From assembly GCF_000559085.1 (NCBI RefSeq), contig NZ_JALN02000001.1, forward strand, positions 1,612,001-1,676,000: a stretch of DNA of 64,000 nucleotides, written 5' to 3'. Source of the DNA: Mycolicibacterium aromaticivorans JS19b1 = JCM 16368. GTDB lineage: Bacteria > Actinomycetota > Actinomycetes > Mycobacteriales > Mycobacteriaceae. The first letter of the stretch is position 1. Every line of letters begins with the position of its first letter. Position numbers and translations under genes: made by a program. This document shows, piece by piece, positions 28,238-37,524 of this stretch. The notes under the pieces are model-generated. The model saw only the letters and a program-made list of their open reading frames with translations. It was not told the origin of the DNA and ran no database searches.

Positions 28238-29200
28238 ATGTGTACTCGGGTGCTGTGGAACACCAATGACCTAGCGGTCCTCACCGGGCGCTCGATGGAC
28301 TGGCCGGAGTCGACGCAACCGTTGATCGTCGGGTTTCCCAGCGGCCGGGACCGCGACGGCAGCCGGCCGACCGGAATCGTCGCCGACCCGAATCCGCTGC
28401 GCTGGACGAGCCGCTACGCCAGCCTGGTGACGACCGTCTACGGACTGGGCACCGTGGACGGCCTCAACGAGGCGGGTCTCGCCGGCCACGGGCTGTACCT
28501 GAACGAAACGGACTTCGGCCCGCGCGACCCGGCGAAACCCGGGGTGCAGGCCGGACTGTGGTTGCAGTATCTGCTGGATCAGGCGGACACGGTCGCCGAG
28601 GCACTGCGGCTGATGGACGAGATCCAGCCGGTGAAGGTGTCGGCCCACGGACGTGACGCCAACCTGCACGTCGCGCTCGAGGACGCCGGTGGCGACTCGG
28701 CGATCATCGAGTTCGCCCAAGGCCGGGCGGTGGTCCACCACGGCCGCCAGTTCACGTTGATGACCAACGATCCCACCTACGACGAGCAGCTGAATCTGCT
28801 TTCCCTGCAAGACTTTTCCCATCCGAGCCGGGAGATGCCGTTGCCAGGGAACGTGAACCCGGTCGATCGGTTCCAGCGCGCGGCGTACTACAGCGCCTTG
28901 CTGCCCACCCCGGGTTCACAGCGCGAGGCGATCGCGAGCGTGATGGCGATCATGCGTAATGTGTCGGTTCCGTTCGGCGCGCCGTACGGCGACTTCGGCG
29001 TCTACAACACCGAATACCGAACGGTGACCGACCTGACCAACCGGATGTACTTCTTCGAGTTGACCACCAGCCCCAACGTCGTGTGGGTCGACATGGACCG
29101 GTTGAAGCTCGATGACACGCCGGTCGCCGTCGACCCCTACGACCAATCGCTGATCGGCGACATCACCGACCGCTTCGCGCCGCGTGAGATGGCGTTCTAG
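28238..29200 (+). CDS. Linear amide C-N hydrolase (choloylglycine hydrolase / penicillin V acylase family)
   Basis: 320 residues of the Ntn-hydrolase fold. After removal of the initiator Met the N-terminal nucleophile is Cys2 (MCTRVLWN), followed by the family motifs GRSMDWPE and GLNEAGLAGHGLYLNE, then NDPTYDEQL with the conserved Asn and a C-terminal MYFFELTTSPNVVWVDMDRL. Members hydrolyse bile salts, penicillin V or acyl-homoserine lactones; the substrate is not predictable here. There is no signal peptide. The last codon and stop (TTC TAG) abut a copy of the IS element tip, so the original C-terminus could have been altered. Confidence 0.87.
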   Translation: MCTRVLWNTNDLAVLTGRSMDWPESTQPLIVGFPSGRDRDGSRPTGIVADPNPLRWTSRYASLVTTVYGLGTVDGLNEAGLAGHGLYLNETDFGPRDPAKPGVQAGLWLQYLLDQADTVAEALRLMDEIQPVKVSAHGRDANLHVALEDAGGDSAIIEFAQGRAVVHHGRQFTLMTNDPTYDEQLNLLSLQDFSHPSREMPLPGNVNPVDRFQRAAYYSALLPTPGSQREAIASVMAIMRNVSVPFGAPYGDFGVYNTEYRTVTDLTNRMYFFELTTSPNVVWVDMDRLKLDDTPVAVDPYDQSLIGDITDRFAPREMAF

Positions 29201-29215
29201 CCGAGTACATCTAGC
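29197..29215 (+). repeat. 19-bp direct repeat, left copy (contains target duplication)
   Basis: CTAGCCGAGTACATCTAGC is repeated exactly at 30292-30310. Its last six bases TCTAGC (29210-29215) are the target duplication. Its first 13 bases equal the right tip of the IS element although they lie outside the left end. Confidence 0.9.
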
Positions 29216-29259
29216 TGTACTCGGCTTAGACATTGGTGACGGATCGCTATTGCTGTAGG

Positions 29260-29317
29260 GAGGACCTCCGGGCTTAGTGGAGATGTCTGACGTCTTCACC
29301 AGTCCACGGAGGTCCTC
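29260..29317 (+). promoter_or_regulatory. Hairpin that sequesters the transposase ribosome-binding site
   Basis: GAGGACCTCCG (29260-29270) is a perfect complement of CGGAGGTCCTC (29307-29317), which contains the GGAGG ribosome-binding site and ends right at the GTG start. The intervening loop is 36 nt. In transcripts entering from outside, the site would be hidden. Confidence 0.7.
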
Positions 29318-30295
29318 GTGTCCCACGCTAATGCCCGTTTGACCGTTCATGGTCGTCTGCTGCTCGTTGAGCGGATCGTTAAGGGACACCGACCGGTGTC
29401 TCATGTCGCTGCCGAATTAGGAGTGTCGCGCCAGTGCGCTCACCGATGGGTGCGCCGGTTTCGCGATGAAGGCGTTGCCGGGTTGTCGGATCGCTCCTCA
29501 CGACCACACCGCTGCCCGCGCCGCACATCAGCTGTCATTGAAGATGCGGTCCTCGAACTGCGCCGCGCCAGTAGGCGGGGCCAGGACTGGATCGGCGCCG
29601 AACTCGGTCTGCCGGCCCGCACGATCTCGGCGATCTTGCGCCGCCACCAGCTGCCGTATCTGAGGGACTGCGACCCGCTGACCGGTGACGTGATCCGGTC
29701 ATCGAAAGCGACCGCGGTCCGCTACGAACGGGCACGCCCCGGAGAACTAATTCATATGGATGTCAAGAAGATTGGCCGCATCCCTGACGGAGGCGGATGG
29801 AAGGCTCACGGCCGAGCCAAGAGCAGATCTGCTGCACAGAGGAACGCGCGCATCGGGTTCGACTACGTGCACTCCGTCGTTGACGACCATTCGCGGCTGG
29901 CCTACTCAGAGATCCTGCCCGATGAAAAGGGAGCGACGTGCGGTGAGTTTTTAGCCAGGGCCGCCGAGTACTTCCGCGCCCACGGCATCCCGACCATCGA
30001 GAGACTCATCACCGACAACCACTGGAGTTATCGACGCTCCGCCGATGTCGCGGCTGTCATCGCAGGCCTGGGCGCCAAGCACGTCTTCATCAAGCCGCAT
30101 TGCCCCTGGCAGAACGGGAAAGTGGAGCGCTACAACCGCACCCTGCAGACCGAGTGGGCCTACCAGCAGATATTCACCACCAACGACGCTCGCAGCGCTG
30201 CCCTTGCACCCTGGCTCGAGGACTACAACAATCGACGACGCCACTCAGCCCTCGGAGGCCAACCCCCGATTAGCAGACTGACGCCAACGTCCTAG
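29318..30295 (+). CDS. IS481-family transposase
   Basis: 325 residues: N-terminal helix-turn-helix (about 15-60, VSHVAAELGVSRQCAHRWVRRF), a second HTH-like segment (about 70-112) and an RNase H-like rve domain with the DDE triad D148 (HMDVKK), D233 (ITDNHW, usually TDNG) and E270 (NGKVERYNRT). The fold and the ending YNNRRRHSALGGQPPISRL are typical of IS481 transposases. The GTG start directly follows GGAGG-5 nt, which lies in the 3' arm of an 11-bp hairpin. The stop TAG lies within the right terminal repeat. No frameshift or internal stop is seen. Confidence 0.93.
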   Translation: MSHANARLTVHGRLLLVERIVKGHRPVSHVAAELGVSRQCAHRWVRRFRDEGVAGLSDRSSRPHRCPRRTSAVIEDAVLELRRASRRGQDWIGAELGLPARTISAILRRHQLPYLRDCDPLTGDVIRSSKATAVRYERARPGELIHMDVKKIGRIPDGGGWKAHGRAKSRSAAQRNARIGFDYVHSVVDDHSRLAYSEILPDEKGATCGEFLARAAEYFRAHGIPTIERLITDNHWSYRRSADVAAVIAGLGAKHVFIKPHCPWQNGKVERYNRTLQTEWAYQQIFTTNDARSAALAPWLEDYNNRRRHSALGGQPPISRLTPTS

Positions 30296-30305
30296 CCGAG
30301 TACAT

Positions 30306-30782
30306 CTAGCGGTTGAGGCGCCAGATGTCCGTCGACATCAGCGTCGCGAACGAACACCACAACGGGTAGGGCGCCAGCGCCGCGCCGAACTTCGGGTCCG
30401 CGGCGGCGGACCGGCGCGCCAGGTCGGCGCTGCTGACGGCAAGCGCGCCGGCCGCCACCGCTGACGGTCCGAGCTTGTGAGACTTGAAGAACAGCCAACT
30501 CCAGCCGGCATTGAGCACCAGGTTGACCCCAAGCGCGCCGATGTAGCTGCGGGCCTTGGCGTCCTCGCCGTTGGCTCTCAGCTTGTCGATCGTTGCCGCC
30601 GACGTGACGGCGATATCGGCGTACAGCGTCGTCCACGCCACCGGGAACACGGCGTTCGGCGGAACGTAGCGGGGTTTCCGAATGCGGGGATACCAGGTCT
30701 CGACACCGCTGCGACTGGCAATGCTGCCGGTCACGGCGGCCGCGGCGGTGGCCAATGAAGTTGCGACGATGGACTTTCCCAT
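30306..30782 (-). CDS. TspO/MBR-family membrane protein
   Basis: 158 residues with about five hydrophobic helices and the TspO signature WYPRIRKPRYVPPNAVFPVAWTTLY, followed by LNAGWSWLFF. TspO proteins bind porphyrins and other hydrophobic ligands and are linked to stress responses. The stop codon TAG lies inside the TCTAGC target duplication of the IS element, so the coding sequence is intact. Family membership is clear from the motif; the ligand here is unknown. Confidence 0.85.
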   Translation of the reverse strand: MGKSIVATSLATAAAAVTGSIASRSGVETWYPRIRKPRYVPPNAVFPVAWTTLYADIAVTSAATIDKLRANGEDAKARSYIGALGVNLVLNAGWSWLFFKSHKLGPSAVAAGALAVSSADLARRSAAADPKFGAALAPYPLWCSFATLMSTDIWRLNR

Positions 30783-30845
30783 GGCGCCAACTTACCCATG
30801 CGCAAGATCTGCAAACGCGCGCCTGCACCGGTCGTCACACAGTGG

Positions 30846-32138
30846 TCAGAACCGGGTCCGCTGGCGACCGACGCCGGCGTGCGCCGGCATGGTGCCTCCG
30901 GGCTGTGGTCGCGCTGATCGGGCCGGCAGCGCGCGGGGCTTGGGGCCCGCGGCGCCGTGTGGTCGCACCGTGGCGCCCCGCGCGGCGGGCGCCGGACTGC
31001 TCGGGGGCGGCCCGGCGAGAAGCGTTGCGCCGCCGACTCCGAACGGTCCTGCAGGCGTCGTTCCGAGCGGGCGCCCCAAATCCGCCTCCTGCAGACCGTC
31101 GTCCAGCCCGACGGGGATCGCCGTGAGGAGATCCCGGACCATGGTCGCCGGGTTTGTCGGATTCGCCAGCGTCGCCCGGGTCGGCTCACCCGGGCTGGTG
31201 GTGCGGTCGTAGGCCCATTCGACGATCACCCGCAGGGGCGCGTCGAGGACGTCGAGGATCGGCGCCGGTACGCCGATCTGGGCGAGCGGCATGAGCAGCG
31301 GCAGGCGCTGTGTGGGCAGCAGGTAGTACGTCGTGTCACCGGTGGTGCCCTGATTCAACGCACCTGCGACGGAGACGGTGTAGTGCTCGTGCAGGTAGAC
31401 GATTCCGGCCAGTGCATTGAGGTCGGCCACCAGGTTCAGCGGACGCAGGGGGAAGTCGGCCCAGCCGTCGTACTGCTGCGCGATGTCGGCGGTCGGAAAT
31501 CGGCAGTCGGTGCCGCCGGCATCGCAGCTGTCAGTGGGTGTCGCACCATCGAACGTGACCCCGAGGAAAGGGATGGAGAGGCCCGCGAAACGTTCGAGAA
31601 AGCCTCCGTTAGGCCGGTTCGGGTTACTGACGACCACGAACGAGACGGCCGGTGTCGTGCCGACGGAGTCGCGATACTGCGCGATGAGGTCGCGCTTGAC
31701 GATCGAGGCGATCCTCGCGCTCTGCGAATACCCGAAGACTACGTAATCCAATGCAGGGCCTTCAGCACCGAGATGCCTTGCCTCGCAGGATGTTCGGCCC
31801 TGCAGACAGTTGCCCAGATTGTCGGCGCCTGCCGCGACAGACTCGTCGAAGCGGTCCGCGCCGGCCACCGGCCAAAACTGTTCGGGGGTGCCGACGGCCA
31901 CCCGGTTATAGGTGCCGGGCACGGTCGAATCGGCCCGCACGGCGCCGGTGGGGGCGATGAACAGGTCGAGCGCGCTCTGCGTGTACTGCTCGACGAACGC
32001 CGGGGACTCGCCCACCAGAGGGTGTCCGGTGCCGCCCATGATCAGTGCGGTGGTGGCCGCCAGTTGAACAGTGATTGTCACCGACGCCGCCGCGGCGGCC
32101 GACACGGCCAGGCATAGCAAGCGCACAAAGGTGCCCAT
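30846..32138 (-). CDS. Secreted PE-PPE-domain serine hydrolase
   Basis: 430 residues. An N-terminal signal-type helix (about 5-30) is followed by TALIMGGTGHPLVGE, typical of the PE-PPE alpha/beta-hydrolase domain, and the nucleophile motif VVFGYSQSA (GxSxS). Two Cys pairs (NCLQGRTSC and DSCDAGGTDC) suggest an exported protein. The domain ends near residue 350 and the last 70 residues are a Pro/Ala/Arg-rich tail without recognised domain. Related mycobacterial proteins esterify or hydrolyse envelope lipids. ATG 32138 was chosen over a GTG at 32159 because it starts a clean signal peptide. Confidence 0.82.
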   Translation of the reverse strand: MGTFVRLLCLAVSAAAAASVTITVQLAATTALIMGGTGHPLVGESPAFVEQYTQSALDLFIAPTGAVRADSTVPGTYNRVAVGTPEQFWPVAGADRFDESVAAGADNLGNCLQGRTSCEARHLGAEGPALDYVVFGYSQSARIASIVKRDLIAQYRDSVGTTPAVSFVVVSNPNRPNGGFLERFAGLSIPFLGVTFDGATPTDSCDAGGTDCRFPTADIAQQYDGWADFPLRPLNLVADLNALAGIVYLHEHYTVSVAGALNQGTTGDTTYYLLPTQRLPLLMPLAQIGVPAPILDVLDAPLRVIVEWAYDRTTSPGEPTRATLANPTNPATMVRDLLTAIPVGLDDGLQEADLGRPLGTTPAGPFGVGGATLLAGPPPSSPAPAARGATVRPHGAAGPKPRALPARSARPQPGGTMPAHAGVGRQRTRF

Positions 32139-32387
32139 GGTGCCCACGGCGCCCCCCACACGCCACGCGCAACGCCCATGGTGGCTTCACCCGACCCACC
32201 ACCGCGACCACGCTGCGCCATTGCAATTTCGCGGCCTCAGCCCATGGTGCGCCTGTTTCTCCAGTGCCGTGGCAAAAGCGGTTTCACAGAGATCCACATG
32301 GTTTCGCTGTGAAGGGCACTAAGCTGCTCAATCGAATTTGGTTGGCCGCCGGCAACGGCGCGCCACAACAAAAGGAGACCTCGTTCG

Positions 32388-33101
32388 ATGAACAAGATGA
32401 CGGCGGTAGCCGCGGCGGGCCTGGCCGCCGTTTCCTTGAGTTTCGCGCTCGTCGGGTGCGGTTCCGACAGCAAGAACGACAGCAAGACGTCCACCTCCAC
32501 CTCCACCTCGACGTCCACTGAGACGTCGACGTCGAAATCCACTGAGACGTCGGCAAGTCCGGCGCCAGCCGCCGGCACGAACAAGACCATCCAGGATTAC
32601 CTGAAGGAGAACCAGATCACCGAGACGCCGGTCAAGCGTGGCGATCCCGGTTCTCCCAACATCGATCTGGCAATGCCGCCAGGGTGGTCGGACGCCGGCC
32701 AGCAGACCCCGGACTGGGCGTACGGGGCGATCGTCTTCGACAGCCCGCAGGACAAGAATGATCCGCCGAGCATCATCGCGATCGTCTCCAAGTTGACCGG
32801 CAACGTCGACCCCGCGAAGGTTCTCGAATTCGCACCGGGTGAGCTGCAGAACCTGCCGGGGTGGACGCCGCTCGGCGATGGCGCCACCAAGAGCACGCTG
32901 AGCGGATTCGACGCCGTCCAGCTCGGTGGCAACTACACCAAAGACGGCAAGAAACGAATCATCGCCCAGAAGACGGTCGTGATTCCCGGCAAGGACGGTC
33001 TGTACGTCCTGCAGATGAACGCCGACGCGCTTGACGGGCAGGAGGGTCCGCTGATGGACGCGACCAACGTCATCGACGAGAAGACGACGATCACTCCCTG
33101 A
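32388..33101 (+). CDS. LpqN/LpqT-family lipoprotein
   Basis: 237 residues with a lipoprotein signal ending FALVGCGSDS, a Ser/Thr/Lys linker rich in STST repeats (about 33-58), then an LpqN-type domain (DYLKENQITETPVKRGDPGSPNIDLAMPPGWSDAG ... GFDAVQLGGNY). LpqN proteins are mycobacterial surface lipoproteins of uncertain role; some have been linked to MmpL3-dependent envelope lipid transport. The ribosome-binding site AAAGGAGA is well placed. The STST linker is a probable O-mannosylation site. A strong terminator follows 15 bp after the stop. Confidence 0.87.
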   Translation: MNKMTAVAAAGLAAVSLSFALVGCGSDSKNDSKTSTSTSTSTSTETSTSKSTETSASPAPAAGTNKTIQDYLKENQITETPVKRGDPGSPNIDLAMPPGWSDAGQQTPDWAYGAIVFDSPQDKNDPPSIIAIVSKLTGNVDPAKVLEFAPGELQNLPGWTPLGDGATKSTLSGFDAVQLGGNYTKDGKKRIIAQKTVVIPGKDGLYVLQMNADALDGQEGPLMDATNVIDEKTTITP

Positions 33102-33115
33102 TCGGTGTCGTGGGG

Positions 33116-33158
33116 GCGGCTGTCGGTGCGTGCTTCGCGCGCCGGCAGCCGCTTTTTT
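33116..33158 (+). terminator. Intrinsic terminator after the LpqN-like gene
   Basis: GCGGCTGTCGGTGCG pairs with CGCGCCGGCAGCCGC (15 bp with three G-T pairs) around a short loop TGCTTCG and is followed by TTTTTT. Confidence 0.88.
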
Positions 33159-33301
33159 CATTGGGAGTAGGTGCCAATTCGATTGCGGATGAAGAAGAAT
33201 CGGCCCAACGAATACGCGGCCAGCCAGCTCACGTAGTGGGGTAGTCCACAGTTCCGCGTTCATCCACAGATCGGTTTTGGGCGTCGGTCGTTGTCGGTGG
33301 T

Positions 33302-33317
33302 TCGAACTAGTGTTCTA
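33302..33317 (+). promoter_or_regulatory. LexA (SOS) box upstream of the 13E12/HNH gene
   Basis: TCGAAC-TAGT-GTTCTA matches the mycobacterial SOS box TCGAAC-N4-GTTCGA at 11 of 12 fixed positions and ends 3 bp before the ATG. Confidence 0.75.
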
Positions 33318-33320
33318 ATC

Positions 33321-34643
33321 ATGGGTTCGATCGATGCGGTGTTGGAGGCGCTCGACGATGTTGTCGAGGCGTTGGCCGCAGTCGATCTCGATGTGCTGGA
33401 TCCACCGCAGCGATTCGCGGTGTTGGCGCGGTTGGAGACCGCGCGCCGCCGCCAGGTCGCGGTCTCGCACGCGGTGGTGGGGCGGTTGGAGCAGTTCGAG
33501 GGTTGCCCGCCGGTGCCGATCACGCTGGCCGATGTGTTGCGGATCAGTCCGCGCGAGGCCAAACGCCGGATCCGTGATGCCGAGCAGCTGGCGCCGCGGC
33601 GGGCGTTGACCGGCGAGCCACTACCCCCGCTGTTGCCGGAGACCGCGGCGGCCTGGCACGCCGGACTGCTCGACGGTGAGCATCTGCGAGTGATCCAGAG
33701 GTTCTTCCGCGACCTGCCCGACCATGTCCCCGCAGTGGAGGTGGAGAAGGCCGAACGCACCCTCGCCGAGCACGCGGCGATGCTGCGGCCCGATCAGGTG
33801 GACAAGATCGCCCACCGGCTGGCGTTGCACCTCAACCCCGACGGGGTGTTCTCCGAGGACGACCGGGCCCGCAAACGCGGATTCACCTGGTGCGGTGGAC
33901 AACAGGTCGACGGCATGAGTGTCGGGCGGCTGATCGCCGACCCCGAGTTGCGGGCGCTGCTCGACGGCTGGTTCACCAAATTCGCCAGCCCCGGAGCGTG
34001 CAACCCCGCCGACCAAACCCCCACCCTGGCCCCGTCGACCGACGTGGCCGAGCGTGACCTGCGTAGCCACGCCCAACGCCAGCACGACGCGCTCACCGCC
34101 CTGGTCCGCGGTCAGCTCGGTGACCCGACACTCGGGCAGCACAACGGATTACCGGTCACGATGATCGTCTCAGCCACCCTGCAGGACATTCAGGCCAAGA
34201 CCGGACACGCGGTCACCGCCACCGGCACCGGCACCCTGCTGCCGATCCCCGACGTCATCCGGATGGCCAGCCACGCCTACCACTACCTGGCCCTCTTCGA
34301 CGGGGTCCGAGGCCAAGCGCTGTGGCTGGGCCGCACCAAACGCGTCGCGTCCGCTGATCAAAGGATCATGCTGCACAACAAGGAACGCGGCTGCACCCGC
34401 CCCGGATGCGACAAACCCGGATACCTCACCGAGGTCCACCACGTCGACGAATGGGCCCACGGCGGCCTGACCAACATCGACAAACTCACATTGGCCTGCC
34501 CCGCCGACCACCGTCTGCTCGACCACGGCTGGAAAACCCGAAAACTCCCCAACGGCGACACCGAATGGATCCCACCGCCACAACTCCCACTCGCAGCAGG
34601 CACCAACACCTACCACCACCCAGAACGACTACTCGGGAACTAG
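33321..34643 (+). CDS. DUF222/HNH endonuclease, 13E12 repeat family
   Basis: 440 residues: an N-terminal DUF222 helical domain (about 1-300) with the typical SPREAKRRIRDAEQLAPRRALTG segment, and a C-terminal HNH nuclease (CTRPGCDKPGYLTEVHHVDEWAHGGLTNIDKLTLACPADHRLLD). These proteins belong to the 13E12 family, a multicopy mycobacterial group several members of which are LexA-regulated. The predicted LexA box ends 3 bp before ATG 33321. Function may be DNA cleavage during stress, or it may be a remnant of selfish elements. It overlaps the convergent shikimate-dehydrogenase-like gene by 4 bp. Confidence 0.88.
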   Translation: MGSIDAVLEALDDVVEALAAVDLDVLDPPQRFAVLARLETARRRQVAVSHAVVGRLEQFEGCPPVPITLADVLRISPREAKRRIRDAEQLAPRRALTGEPLPPLLPETAAAWHAGLLDGEHLRVIQRFFRDLPDHVPAVEVEKAERTLAEHAAMLRPDQVDKIAHRLALHLNPDGVFSEDDRARKRGFTWCGGQQVDGMSVGRLIADPELRALLDGWFTKFASPGACNPADQTPTLAPSTDVAERDLRSHAQRQHDALTALVRGQLGDPTLGQHNGLPVTMIVSATLQDIQAKTGHAVTATGTGTLLPIPDVIRMASHAYHYLALFDGVRGQALWLGRTKRVASADQRIMLHNKERGCTRPGCDKPGYLTEVHHVDEWAHGGLTNIDKLTLACPADHRLLDHGWKTRKLPNGDTEWIPPPQLPLAAGTNTYHHPERLLGN

Positions 34644-35461
34644 GCCCGCGAGAATGCCGACGCCTCGGCGACCTGCTGCGGGGTGGGCCGAACTCCGGTG
34701 TACCGCTCGAACTGCTCGGCCGCCTGCAGCGCGATCACCTCGGCGCCGGTGATCACCTGCTTGCCCGCCGCCCGCGCGGCGGCGATCAGTGGCGTCTCCG
34801 ACGGCAGCGCCACGACGTCGAAAATCGAACGCGCGGCGGCGATCACGTCGTCGGCGTAGGCGGGCTCGTATTCCTCGGGGCCGCCGGCCATTCCGATCGG
34901 CGTCACGTTGACGATCACCGCAGCGCGGAGTTCGCCGACCTCGCTGCGCCAGTCGTAGCCCAGCCGTTGCGCCAAGTCCGGACCGCTGTCGGAGTTCCTG
35001 GCCACGATCGTTCCGTCGCCGAATCCGCTGTCCCGGAACGCCGTTGCCACGGCGCTCGCCATCCCGCCGCTGCCGCGGATCACCACCGCCGAGTCGGGGT
35101 CCAGGCCGTGTTCGGCGATCAACCGCTGCACAGCGGTGTAATCGGTGTTGGCCGCGGTCAGCACACCGTCGTCGTTGACGATCGTGTTCACCGCGTTGAT
35201 CGCCCGCGCGGAATCCTCCACACGATCGACCAGCTCCAGCACATCCTGCTTGAACGGCATCGACACGGAACAGCCGCGAATCCCCAGCGCCCGCACGCCA
35301 CCGATCGCGGACGCGATATCGGTTGTGGTGAAAGCCTTGTAGATGAAATCCAGGCTCAGCTGCTCGTAGAGATAGTTGTGGAACCGGGTGCCGATGTTGC
35401 TGGGTCGCGCAGCCAGCGAGATGCACAACCGGGTGTCCTTGTTCAGCGCAGGCTTAACCAT
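34640..35461 (-). CDS. Shikimate 5-dehydrogenase-like protein
   Basis: 273 residues with the two-domain shikimate dehydrogenase fold: CSVSMPFKQDV (catalytic-type Lys71), INAVNTIVND, AANTDYTAV (Asp107) and an NADP loop IRGSGGMASAV. The substrate-binding N-terminal motif, normally close to GxPIxHSxSPxxHN, reads AARPSNIGTRFHN, and NTDG is replaced by NTDY. It is therefore probably a divergent dehydrogenase acting on a related substrate rather than the housekeeping AroE. ATG 35461 was chosen because it begins right after the pat stop (1 bp gap); a longer frame overlaps pat. The two genes likely form an operon. Confidence 0.78.
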   Translation of the reverse strand: MVKPALNKDTRLCISLAARPSNIGTRFHNYLYEQLSLDFIYKAFTTTDIASAIGGVRALGIRGCSVSMPFKQDVLELVDRVEDSARAINAVNTIVNDDGVLTAANTDYTAVQRLIAEHGLDPDSAVVIRGSGGMASAVATAFRDSGFGDGTIVARNSDSGPDLAQRLGYDWRSEVGELRAAVIVNVTPIGMAGGPEEYEPAYADDVIAAARSIFDVVALPSETPLIAAARAAGKQVITGAEVIALQAAEQFERYTGVRPTPQQVAEASAFSRA

Positions 35462-35462
35462 G

Positions 35463-36518
<1,056 letters not shown>

Positions 36519-36669
36519 CTAGCCATCGACTTCGAGGCTACCGATGGCCCGCAACCCGGCGGACCGAATCGGCACACCGGGCCCGAGCTAGTGTTTGCCG
36601 ACACAGGGCGCAAACGTCGGGGGTGCTGCGTATGCCTGCTGATCCTGCCGCTTCGCGGCGGCCACGCGA

Positions 36670-37260
36670 GCCCTGACGACGGTGACCTGCTCACAGCCGC
36701 GTACCCCGCGATCAAGGCCGTCGACCCGAACGCCACCGTCATCGGCGGCGTGTGGGGGCGGTGGGCAACATCCCGGGTGTGTCGACCAGCCCGGTGAAGT
36801 TCGTCAACCAGATGTATGCCGATGGGGCACATGGCTTTTTCGACGCGCTGTCCTTTCACCCCTACCACTATGTGACCCCGTTCTCCAAGGGCACGATGCC
36901 CGGCGAACCCATCGAACAGGTCGCGGCCATCCGCCTTGATGGCGGCCAACGGCGACGCCGACCGCACACTGTGGGCCACCGAATACGGTCTGCCGACCAG
37001 CGTGGTCGCCTGGCAGCAGGTAACCGGCTCCGGCCCGATGTTCATCTGCACCACGCGCGACACCGCAACCGGTGCCTTCGACGACGAGGCCAACGTCGGC
37101 ATCTTCACAACCAACTGGACCCCAAACTGGCGGCCGAGACCGTCGCCGCGTTGATCGCCGATCTGGCGGACGGCACTGCCGCGCCCTTCGACGTGACGCC
37201 ATACATGCCGGCAAATCCGTTCCTGCAGGGCGTACAGGTGTTTCATCCGTCAGCTGATCG
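36670..37260 (+). pseudogene. Broken cellulase-type glycosyl hydrolase remnant
   Basis: Pieces of one family occur in order in three frames: LLTAAYPAIKAVDPNATVIGG (36690-36752), then VGNIPGVSTSPVKFVNQMYADGAHGFFDALSFHPYHYVTPFSKG, then NGDADRTLWATEYGLPTSVVAWQQV...GPMFICTTRDTATGAFDDEANVGIF, then ETVAALIADLADGT. At least three frameshifts and an internal deletion (between WQQV and the TGSGPMF segment) break the gene; the N-terminal half is absent. Intact mycobacterial homologues are secreted sugar hydrolases of the TIM-barrel type. No start codon with signal peptide remains. Confidence 0.75.
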
Positions 37261-37524
37261 ATCAGGCCCTCGTTGTGCCGAAATTCGTTGTACAGCAGGT
37301 GAGTAGCGTGGTCAACGCAGTGGTGAAGACCATCGCAGGGGCTCTTGGCGTCCCGACCGCCGGACACGCAGCTGGGCCAGGCCTTCCGTCCCGGCCAGCC
37401 CCGACGGTCGCGTCCACACCGAGCGCGCAACGCCGTAGCAAGGCCGCTCAGCAGCGCGCCGATCGGACGGCATCCGGCGGAACCGCCGGACACTGCTCCA
37501 CGGGGCACTCCGCGCGCCGAGACC
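37261..37524. other. 264-bp gap downstream of the pseudogene
   Basis: Short open frames exist (for example VSSVVNAVVKTIAGALGVPT near 37301-37360, on the plus strand) and look like the remnant of a secreted-protein tail, probably part of the same decayed locus. I see no convincing gene, terminator or repeat here. Confidence 0.5.

Larger units (their letters stand above)
29216..30304 (+). mobile_element. Complete IS481-family insertion sequence (1089 bp)
   Basis: Both ends begin TGTACTCGGCT; the 25-bp terminal inverted repeats (29216-29240 and 30280-30304) match at 20 positions. The element is flanked by the 6-bp direct repeat TCTAGC (29210-29215, 30305-30310), which fits the NCTAGN target known for IS481. 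It carries one intact DDE transposase. It sits exactly between the stop codons of two convergent genes, so it disrupts neither. It looks intact and potentially mobile. Confidence 0.92.

Noticed and set aside
29216..30304. Composite transposon or integron around the IS element
   Set aside because: Only one element copy is present and neighbouring genes are ordinary chromosomal genes; the 19-bp flanking repeat is explained by target duplication plus an element tip.
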